From positions 1 to 20,875 of IMG/VR virus record IMGVR_UViG_3300032084_000521: DNA of 20,875 nucleotides, one strand, 5' to 3'. Shown one piece after another: positions 8,933 through 15,245 of this stretch. This DNA is from a virus. The stretch's first letter is position 1, and each line of letters starts with the position of its first letter. Made by a program: the position numbers and the translations under genes. The notes beneath the pieces were generated by a model that made no database searches, had not been told where the DNA came from, and saw only the letters and a program-made list of their open reading frames with translations.

Positions 8933-11476
8933 TCACAAGATTATATCGGCTGCTATGAATTTCAAACTGAACTCATAGGCTTTCATCGCTGCATCTCTCT
9001 TTATGGTAAAGTCGGTGACAATACCACTTATGCCATTTTTCAAATATCCTTCAGACGAATGAGAGAACGACCTAGAAGCATGTACGTCGTTAGCACTCGA
9101 TAGTTTGTCAGAAGTGCTACCTTCTGTAGTCAAGAAAAAGTTTCTTTGGGCAACTTCGGCATCAAGTGAATTTTTACCCTTAGTTGTCAAAGAATCGTAA
9201 GGTATCTGTATACCTCTGATGTAATCGCCACCTGAATCGTAACCAATCACGTTGTTAACGAAATCAGCACCTAGTTGTAATATATCAGTCGCTGCGTTTA
9301 TTTGAGGGTTAGATGTGAAGTTGTTACTGTTAGCAAGTATACCGAGTAAGTCCTGTACTTTGTCACCAGCACTCTTTACTTTCTTTCCGCTTCTGCCACC
9401 TGAGAACCCTTGTATAACCGGTATCTGTCCTACTCCTAAATTGGTGTTAATAGTATCAGATAGACTACCCAAAGAAGAAGCGTGTTTTTGAGTCAAGGTC
9501 AAGCGAGAAGCATGATTACTGGCCGAAGTAGAAATGGTAGCCGTAAACGCATTAGCCATTGTTTGGTTATTGTTAGCGTCAACTGGTCTACCCATGTCTA
9601 TGTAATCAGCAGTCAGCGCTTTTGATAGCAGGTAAATCAGGTACTCGTCTGTCCTAGTTATACCGCCACCAGTATCTCTAGGCGCTGTGTTTTCATGGTC
9701 AGGGAATTCAGGACCTACTGCCTTTTCAGGAGCGGCCTGCTCATCGAATGTATCGGCGTTCTTTATTGGTATGATTAAAACAGGAGTCAATTCCGTAGAA
9801 AACAAATTGGCTACGCCGTAATCAACTGCATCGATATATATCTCATCACCAATGGCATGAGGCTCAGCCGAACCATATTTGTTAGCATAGTCTATGGTAA
9901 AACTGTAAGTACCGTCTCCATTGTCAGTTATTGTCTTGACGATACCTGCATATATTTCTCCATTGACCTTTCGCCAAGGACCGTCCGGGCTACGGAAAAG
10001 TACACGATATTCACGTTCACTTTCGGTGATTTCAAAATAGTCTTGAGGATTGACTCCATCTACTATTATCTCTTGCTTGTCCGTGCCGCTTGAACCAAAG
10101 TCTATTATTCCCATACCCGGAATTATTCTTCTTTTATTGATGAAGCCGTATGGCTCTGAATAACTTGCTACCATGTTTTTATCAAATGCTACACGGATGT
10201 GTTTTGTGTCATAATTATAAGAATCACTTTCGTAGTAATCATGCTCTGATTCTCGTATTTTTATTCCGTGCTTACGGGCTAGATAGCCTTCTACTTTTTC
10301 TAACTCTAAAGCGTCAAGTCTCCTATTGTAAAAAGCGATTTCATAAATATCTCCTTTGAAGAAATCACTAGCATCTTTGCCTATGTTAAAAGCCGAAGTA
10401 TCTTCGGGCGTAAAGTCAGTAGAAGTGTCTTGAGTAGATAACCCATCTATGAAAAACGTAGCAGTATCTGACTGAGCATTAGCGTTAGTATCGTGCATTG
10501 TTACGGACAAAATGTGTTTATCACCAATCATGGTTACTGCACTATTACTGTTTAAGGTGTTAGAAGAAGTGCCCTCCCACTTGAACGTACACCTAGTGTT
10601 GCTTCTGTCCATGACTAATGAATAGCCGCTATCTGTCTCATCACTGGAACTGATAACTGGTTGGTTACCTGAGCCAGCGTTATTTTTACAAGCCACAATA
10701 AGAGTAAATTCTTCTGAGTTCAGAAAAGGACTGTTAGCAATCGACATGAAGTCGTTAAATCCATCAAACCTAACGGCTGTATCAAACTCAGAAAGTCGCA
10801 CGTACTTTGGCTTTACAGTTGCACTTGATTGTGTTGCATTCCTACCGTTACCGCTACTGTCTGCCCAAGTAGATACTTCGTCATTATGATTGAGTGTACT
10901 TGCTAAAGAGTCAGATTTCAAATGCAATTGTAAGCCATTAGTGACAGGTATTCCTAATTCACCTGAAGCCTCCACCCAATATGCTAGTGGAAAATCGATG
11001 TATCTCTTGTTCCAATAACGGAGTATTCTGTTGCCGAAGTCTGTAAAATCACTAGGTATAGTACCACTCGACCCTCCAAATCCACCGCTAAAGCCACCTG
11101 TGAAACCAGTAGCCGTCAAACCACTTGACGCAGAGCCGCTATTGAAAGATGAAGTTATACCAAAAGTAGGTGTGCCGCCTCCACTATTGAGCGGTTGACC
11201 CCAGTTAACAACTTGCTGCGGCTGAAATAAATCGATAGTAGCGGTGGCTTTTGATGTCGCCTCTTGTCCTAAATCGTCTGTAAACACTCCGTTTATTTCT
11301 ACGGCCACTTGAGATTGATTGAGGTCTATACCCATACGCTTTGCGTCAAAGAAAGGAATACCAAAGTTAGACTGTACTCTTTCGACTACGATGTCTATAC
11401 TAGTAGCATCAAGAGAGATAGTGTCACCATTCTCTTGTACCAGTTTGACTGGCATCCTTTCTCCTTCGTCTGCCAT
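8933..11476 (-). CDS. Tail-tip/baseplate protein A with LamG-like lectin insertion
   Basis: The frame can be read from a GTG at 11500. I prefer ATG 11476 (847 aa): it follows the tape-measure stop by one base (TGA-G-ATG) and has AGGAG eight bases upstream. ATG 11455, with its own GGAG, is a second possibility. Numbered from 11476, residues about 8-90 form the domain shared with the next gene (MPVKLVQENGD, SIDIVVERV, QVAVEINGVF). A Gly/Ser-rich linker follows. Residues about 180-405 look like a LamG/lectin fold (GLQLHLKSDSL, AVRFDGFNDFMSI, GDIYEIAFYNRRLDALE). The C-terminal region holds SAGDKVQDLLGIL, RGIQIPYDSL (about residue 754) and QRNFFLT, all conserved in the paralog. The shared ends are probably structural at the tail tip. 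The lectin-like insert would bind host surface glycans; that is inference. Confidence 0.8.
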   Translation of the reverse strand: MADEGERMPVKLVQENGDTISLDATSIDIVVERVQSNFGIPFFDAKRMGIDLNQSQVAVEINGVFTDDLGQEATSKATATIDLFQPQQVVNWGQPLNSGGGTPTFGITSSFNSGSASSGLTATGFTGGFSGGFGGSSGTIPSDFTDFGNRILRYWNKRYIDFPLAYWVEASGELGIPVTNGLQLHLKSDSLASTLNHNDEVSTWADSSGNGRNATQSSATVKPKYVRLSEFDTAVRFDGFNDFMSIANSPFLNSEEFTLIVACKNNAGSGNQPVISSSDETDSGYSLVMDRSNTRCTFKWEGTSSNTLNSNSAVTMIGDKHILSVTMHDTNANAQSDTATFFIDGLSTQDTSTDFTPEDTSAFNIGKDASDFFKGDIYEIAFYNRRLDALELEKVEGYLARKHGIKIRESEHDYYESDSYNYDTKHIRVAFDKNMVASYSEPYGFINKRRIIPGMGIIDFGSSGTDKQEIIVDGVNPQDYFEITESEREYRVLFRSPDGPWRKVNGEIYAGIVKTITDNGDGTYSFTIDYANKYGSAEPHAIGDEIYIDAVDYGVANLFSTELTPVLIIPIKNADTFDEQAAPEKAVGPEFPDHENTAPRDTGGGITRTDEYLIYLLSKALTADYIDMGRPVDANNNQTMANAFTATISTSASNHASRLTLTQKHASSLGSLSDTINTNLGVGQIPVIQGFSGGRSGKKVKSAGDKVQDLLGILANSNNFTSNPQINAATDILQLGADFVNNVIGYDSGGDYIRGIQIPYDSLTTKGKNSLDAEVAQRNFFLTTEGSTSDKLSSANDVHASRSFSHSSEGYLKNGISGIVTDFTIKRDAAMKAYEFSLKFIAADIIL

Positions 11477-11477
11477 C

Positions 11478-11957
11478 TCAGCCGCTCCTGTTGAATCCAC
11501 TTTGAGTCAATGAGCCGCCCATCTTACTTCTCAATTCTTTAGTTACCATATTGCTGATTTCTTTAGCCAGTGCCTTTTTGTCACTCTTGTCAGTTACACC
11601 GCTTACGTCTATTCTTAGGTTAACTGTGATGTCAGGAGCGCTAGTCGCTTGTGTTGCTGTAGCAATAGGCTCACGGTTTGCACCAGTGGCTGGTGCTTGA
11701 GTACGATTCATAGTTTGCTCTAGCCCGGTCTGTACTTCTTTGATTGAGTCCTCTATTTGGTGAAAAGGCTCTAAGTTGCTCAAGTTTCGCAAAGACTCCG
11801 TCAAATCTTTGGTATTGCTCTTAGTCATTGACATAGAGTTAGTGAACTTGTCCATCTGCTGTTGCAGGGCCTGCATGCTGTCTTTAGCAGACTTACTATA
11901 CTCTTTGAATTTCTCCATCGCTTCTACAGAGCGGGGGTCTATGTTACCGTCCATCAT
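11478..11957 (-). CDS. Candidate tape-measure protein, unusually short
   Basis: A 159-residue protein starting at ATG-ATG (11957 or 11954; GGAGG spacing favours the second). The first ATG overlaps the TGA of the chaperone extension. Residues about 10-90 are heptad-like and helix-rich (EAMEKFKEYSKSAKDSMQAL and following), then an Ala/Thr/Pro linker. Residues about 108-159 read like a classical tape-measure C-terminus: DITVNLRIDVSGVTDKSDKK, then ALAKEISNMVTKELRSKMGG. Tape measures lie directly after the frameshifted chaperone pair and set tail length at roughly 1.5 angstrom per residue. On that rule this one would specify a tube of about 24 nm or less. Known tape measures are usually several hundred residues or more and often have hydrophobic segments; I see none here. 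It could instead be a small coiled-coil tail protein with the true tape measure elsewhere. Confidence 0.7.
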   Translation of the reverse strand: MMDGNIDPRSVEAMEKFKEYSKSAKDSMQALQQQMDKFTNSMSMTKSNTKDLTESLRNLSNLEPFHQIEDSIKEVQTGLEQTMNRTQAPATGANREPIATATQATSAPDITVNLRIDVSGVTDKSDKKALAKEISNMVTKELRSKMGGSLTQSGFNRSG

Positions 11958-12246
11958 ATCTCCTCCACTGGGGGCACTACGTCATAGCCCAAGTAAACTG
12001 CGTTGTCAGGCAACTTTTCTTCACCGTGCATAGCCTGTGCCCAGTACATGAGTTGCTTTGCATCATCCATACTCAATTGCCTAACCTCCTGTAAATTCAT
12101 GTTATAATGTGTCATCAAAAGGTACTCCAGCCCTTCTCGTTGGTAGCGAAGTCTGTCAACGACGGACTTACCGTGGATAAATTGTTTGATGTTACCGACT
12201 TCGCTTCCCGAAAAACTAACCATTCCATGACCTGAGAAGGGTCAGG
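11954..12246 (-). CDS. Tail assembly chaperone frameshift extension (gpT-like frame)
   Basis: This frame is offset by -1 from the chaperone N-terminal gene and overlaps its 3' end by more than 100 bases. It opens after a TGA near 12247 and runs to TGA 11956-11954, which overlaps the ATG of the tape-measure candidate. An internal ATG at 12223 would give 89 aa but lacks a convincing binding site. The helical composition (VDRLRYQREGLEYLLMTHYN, then NLQEVRQLSMDDAKQLMYWA) fits the second half of tailed-phage chaperones. The start coordinate is the earliest possible entry point, not an initiation codon. I expect it to be made as a fusion of about 175 aa, as in lambda gpG/gpGT, present at low ratio during tail assembly and absent from the virion. 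Confidence 0.7.
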
Positions 12247-12480
12247 TAGCAGTTCTGCAAGCGCTCTACCTTCCTCAGGTGTCAGGTTTTCCATGTCGAA
12301 ATAGTCATCGTAAAGCAACCAGTTGTTGAAAGCGTAACGCCAGTAGTCAGAGAAATCTAAATTACCATTCATGAACAGTGGTGCTACCTTTTGAATATCA
12401 AAAAATGTCAAGCGTTTTGCTGATATTTGGTAGGGTAGGCCGTTTATTTCTATTTCATTCTTCTTCGGTTCCTCCGACAT
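12115..12480 (-). CDS. Tail assembly chaperone, N-terminal product (gpG-like)
   Basis: A 121-residue acidic helical protein starting at ATG 12480, inside the last 26 bases of the preceding small gene, suggesting translational coupling. A compact N-terminal strand region (EIEINGLPYQISAKRLTFFD) is followed by helices with WRYAFNNWLLYDDYF and LTPEEGRALAELLPDPSQ. Such a 100-150 aa acidic protein between tail tube and tape measure is typical of tailed-phage tail assembly chaperones, which bind the unfolded tape measure and recruit tube subunits. The zero-frame tail after residue 90 (Ser/Thr/Asn-rich) looks less structured than the -1 frame over the same bases, which supports frameshifting. No sequence family was confirmed. 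Confidence 0.75.
   Translation of the reverse strand: MSEEPKKNEIEINGLPYQISAKRLTFFDIQKVAPLFMNGNLDFSDYWRYAFNNWLLYDDYFDMENLTPEEGRALAELLPDPSQVMEWLVFREAKSVTSNNLSTVSPSLTDFATNEKGWSTF
12208..12216 (-). promoter_or_regulatory. Putative -1 ribosomal frameshift site
   Basis: On the coding strand the zero-frame codons are TTA-GTT-TTT-CGG, with five T in a row at 12215-12211. A Phe tRNA on TTT can slip back one base and pair perfectly with TTT again. The incoming zero-frame codon would be CGG, which looks uncommon in this AGA/AGG-biased gene set. Slippage joins residue 90 (Phe) to Ser-Gly-Ser-Glu of the extension frame. This is not a textbook X-XXY-YYZ heptamer, so the exact site is uncertain. The shift must lie between the TGA opening the -1 frame (near 12247) and the zero-frame stop at 12115. 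Confidence 0.5.
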
Positions 12481-12676
12481 ACTTACTCACTTCCTTGTCA
12501 GAAGCCGCCTCATTAGAGGGGGCCTCCTCTGATTTCAGGTGAGCGAACGGGTTATCGCTGGCTCTCCCTGCTTCAGGGTCGAAGAGGTATTCTCCACCTT
12601 CTTCTTCTTCTTCTTCCTCAACGGGAATTGCAAAATAGGAATTTGGGCTAAGGGACATCCAAGTTCTCATCGGCAT
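12455..12676 (-). CDS. Small acidic tail-region protein with poly-Glu run, unknown function
   Basis: A 73-residue protein with a strong binding site (AGGAGG seven bases before ATG 12676) directly after the TAG of the tail tube gene. It has a short hydrophobic-aromatic N-terminus (MPMRTWMSLSPNSYFAIPV), then seven consecutive Glu, then a polar, probably disordered acidic tail. Its last 26 bases overlap the start of the chaperone gene in another frame. The location between tube and chaperone suggests a tail-assembly accessory, or simply a coupling leader for the chaperone. I recognise no family. The good binding site and gene packing argue that it is real. Confidence 0.65.
   Translation of the reverse strand: MPMRTWMSLSPNSYFAIPVEEEEEEEGGEYLFDPEAGRASDNPFAHLKSEEAPSNEAASDKEVSKYVGGTEEE
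12598..12615 (-). repeat. Six-copy GAA/CTT trinucleotide repeat
   Basis: Six perfect CTT units on the plus strand encode most of the seven-Glu run of the 73 aa protein. Such a tract can change copy number by replication slippage without breaking the frame, so Glu-run length may vary among related viruses. Confidence 0.85.
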
Positions 12677-12687
12677 GGTCAGTCCTC

Positions 12688-14775
12688 CTAACAGTGGTAC
12701 TCCGTATCTTCGCTTATGACTTTAATGTTTTGAGGCTTTATCTTCATAGTAGTGAAGAGCAAACCTTTGTCATCAGGCATAGGTATCGGTAACTCGGTTA
12801 TGAAATAGTCATCTATGATTATTCTCAGACTAGGTGTAGTGCCGGAATCACCTGTTGTTACAGGTTTGGTAAAGTGCAACATTATGACACCGCCCTGTGC
12901 GTTAACAGTACCACTTCTCTGTATGTGAGTTCTTAGTTCGTGATATATCGTTTGGCTTTCTAATGCAACTGTGATTTCCATTTCAAAGTCTTCACGCCCT
13001 TCTCTTACTATGCTAGCGTTACGAGTACCACCATAAGGTATCTGCTTTAGACTTAGGTTAGTGGAAGAGTCAACGGACTCTGCTACAGGGTTACTCTGTA
13101 TAGTGTGGAATAACTCGACACCTGTTTTACCTCTAAGTTCAAACGCTGTGATTAGATTGATATCTTGATTGAATGCACTAATTGTACCGTTGTAAAACAT
13201 AAACGGCTTTTCAGAGCCGCTTGCTATACCGCTAGACTTTCTACCTTTCAAAGTATCAGCCGTGTTTTGGAACATACGATGAGCAGTGTATCTGTCACCC
13301 TTGTTAGAGGATTCTAGTCTACCAGTGTCAGTATAACAAGCAAGCGCATCGAATACGCACCTGTACTTTAGTTCAGCATCTGTGGTAGAAGATATTTCCC
13401 ATTCGACTATCTTACATCCTTTGAATATACGAGTTAATTGCTTGCTGTCACCTTCACTGTCAGGTGCCACTGTAGATTCGCCTGTCGCATTGAAAGAGCC
13501 TAAATCTCTAGTCCTAATACTATGTTCTATCGAGAAACTAGGTATAGTCTCAGCAGAGAAAAGTAATCTGCGTACTGGATTAGTGATTGTGCGAGTAGTA
13601 TTGACGTTAGGACTACCATTAGTGTTAGAGTCATGATATTGCCTAAGTTCAAGAGTGTCACTGGTAGTATGTTGGAACTGCCAAGCGTCGTCTACATACA
13701 GTCTGAATCTACTACTGCCTAAGTCTTCTATAGCGCTTATTCGCCTGCACTCACTACTTTCAGCCCACTCAAAGTGATAACTGTCACCCGATAAGTTAGA
13801 GCCTGAAGACTCAGAAGGCCAGTATTTGTCATTGTCTTTTTGAGGAGTTTTGTAAGTAGTGGTGGGCACTAAGGTAGTATCTTTGATGAGTAAGTAATCA
13901 CCTACAGCCGCATCAGTACCGGAGCCAAACCTAACACTTCCGCTCTCGCTGCTTGTGACATCTATGTAACCTTGACCGGGCGCTACATTTGCGTATATTG
14001 TAGGTACTGGGCTAGAAGAGTGCGCTAGTAATCCACAAGTATCTTTGCTCACTACTTCTCTACCAAGACTATAGTACAACCACTTGGCACTGTGCATAGG
14101 TAATTCTAGCGAGCCGCCCATGTGATGAACCTTACCTGTTTGCTGAACAGCCACTTGTCTACCTAATCCTACTACGTGGTAACTATGCAAATCGACAGTG
14201 GTATCAGGTAAGGTCATGAAACTAGCCAATCCAACAAACTGGTCAATCATACTGACTTCTTTTGATGAGGCAGCCGCAGTGTTCATTGCGAAGTTAGCAT
14301 CACCTTGTATGGTCGGTAGACCTGTGGAGTGTAATAGGATGGCATCACCTGTCCCGCTGTTTATCGAAGTTACACCTGAAGGAAATCTTAGAGCAGGTAC
14401 TATTTTCAATACTGTAGCAGATGTAGCGGGCGAATCTGTGTTGTTTTCCAAAGTGTGGTCTACTATTGTATAGACTCTACTTTGAAATGAATTGTTGTAA
14501 TAACTAGCAAACGCATTAGTGCCCGTAGCAACAGAATGGAAAGTCATCTTTTGTCCTATCAACATACCAAGTGGTACTTTCAGTATAGGCTTAGCACCTT
14601 CAAATATACTGGTGTTACCTACACTAGTCGTACCTCTGAACTCCAATTTAGTGTAATCTGTAGCAGATACAGCGGTAAATGTTCTAGGCTGGCCGTGTTC
14701 TATCAGCACGCTAGTCTCATGACCCATTGTGACTTCAGAGACATCGCCTTTGTAATGTGCACCAAAACCACTCAT
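12688..14775 (-). CDS. Major tail tube protein, enlarged by beta-rich insertions
   Basis: A 695-residue protein whose ATG overlaps the stop of the upstream gene (ATGA). Near residues 411-470, IPSFSIEHSIRTRD followed by FKGCKIVEWEISSTTDAELK resembles the core strands of siphovirus tail tube proteins, where a charged strand is followed by a conserved G-C/T-K-V segment and alternating hydrophobics. Residues about 590-690 give a second beta region ending in LRIIIDDYFITELPIP and the motif MKIKPQNIKVI. Typical tube proteins are about 150-250 aa, so this one either carries large surface domains or fuses two tube-like halves. Position just before the chaperone/tape-measure block supports the tube role. 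An alternative is a tube-like baseplate protein with the true tube elsewhere. Confidence 0.65.
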   Translation of the reverse strand: MSGFGAHYKGDVSEVTMGHETSVLIEHGQPRTFTAVSATDYTKLEFRGTTSVGNTSIFEGAKPILKVPLGMLIGQKMTFHSVATGTNAFASYYNNSFQSRVYTIVDHTLENNTDSPATSATVLKIVPALRFPSGVTSINSGTGDAILLHSTGLPTIQGDANFAMNTAAASSKEVSMIDQFVGLASFMTLPDTTVDLHSYHVVGLGRQVAVQQTGKVHHMGGSLELPMHSAKWLYYSLGREVVSKDTCGLLAHSSSPVPTIYANVAPGQGYIDVTSSESGSVRFGSGTDAAVGDYLLIKDTTLVPTTTYKTPQKDNDKYWPSESSGSNLSGDSYHFEWAESSECRRISAIEDLGSSRFRLYVDDAWQFQHTTSDTLELRQYHDSNTNGSPNVNTTRTITNPVRRLLFSAETIPSFSIEHSIRTRDLGSFNATGESTVAPDSEGDSKQLTRIFKGCKIVEWEISSTTDAELKYRCVFDALACYTDTGRLESSNKGDRYTAHRMFQNTADTLKGRKSSGIASGSEKPFMFYNGTISAFNQDINLITAFELRGKTGVELFHTIQSNPVAESVDSSTNLSLKQIPYGGTRNASIVREGREDFEMEITVALESQTIYHELRTHIQRSGTVNAQGGVIMLHFTKPVTTGDSGTTPSLRIIIDDYFITELPIPMPDDKGLLFTTMKIKPQNIKVISEDTEYHC

Positions 14776-15245
14776 GGTATCAACTCCGCTAGTATGACTA
14801 CTTCTACTTGGAACGTGTGACGGAATAACTTCTTGGTTCTGTCGCTCAAGTCAGTCCTAGTTTTCAGAATCATACGGTCAAAGTTAGCACCGTCGCCTTT
14901 TCTTGATACGTGTATTATACGTCGCATCTCATCTTCCATCTTACGTAATCTACTGCGCCCTCTCGTAGTCCTCATGTCTACAGTGATGTTTACTCTAGTT
15001 GTGACGAAGTTGTAGAGTAAATCGGGCACTTCTTCATTTAGAGCCGTCTCGTAGCACAGTATGTAATCGTGGCGTTGTAAATCTAAACGCTTACCTCTTT
15101 CAGGTCCATCACTTGCGATATCGAGAATAATTGGTTTGATATTGTCAGTGTTAGACCTGTTCCAACCTGTCTTAGCAGAACTGTCATAATCTGCTTTGAG
15201 TAAATCAATAACTGTGTTGAGTGGCTCTTTCCAATCTGCCGTCAT
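14772..15245 (-). CDS. Tail terminator / tail completion candidate
   Basis: A 157-residue alpha/beta protein with ATGA overlaps at both ends, so it is translationally coupled to the adaptor candidate upstream and the tube gene downstream. The N-terminal helix (EPLNTVIDLLKADYDSSAKT) and the central strand-helix unit (VNITVDMRTTRGRSRLRKME, then DEMRRIIHVSRKG) fit the fold of small neck or terminator proteins that cap the tube and bind the head connector. The size matches the lambda gpU/SPP1 gp17 class. The assignment comes from size, fold pattern and gene order, not from a recognised signature; a head-closure protein is the main alternative. Confidence 0.55.
   Translation of the reverse strand: MTADWKEPLNTVIDLLKADYDSSAKTGWNRSNTDNIKPIILDIASDGPERGKRLDLQRHDYILCYETALNEEVPDLLYNFVTTRVNITVDMRTTRGRSRLRKMEDEMRRIIHVSRKGDGANFDRMILKTRTDLSDRTKKLFRHTFQVEVVILAELIP

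Noticed and set aside
11477-11500. GTG start giving an 855 aa tail-tip protein
   Set aside because: It lies within the tape-measure gene without a suitable binding site; ATG 11476 has AGGAG and fits the TGA-G-ATG junction.
11954-12223. Independent 89 aa gene starting at ATG 12223
   Set aside because: There is no convincing binding site, and the overlap plus -1 register fit a frameshift extension better.
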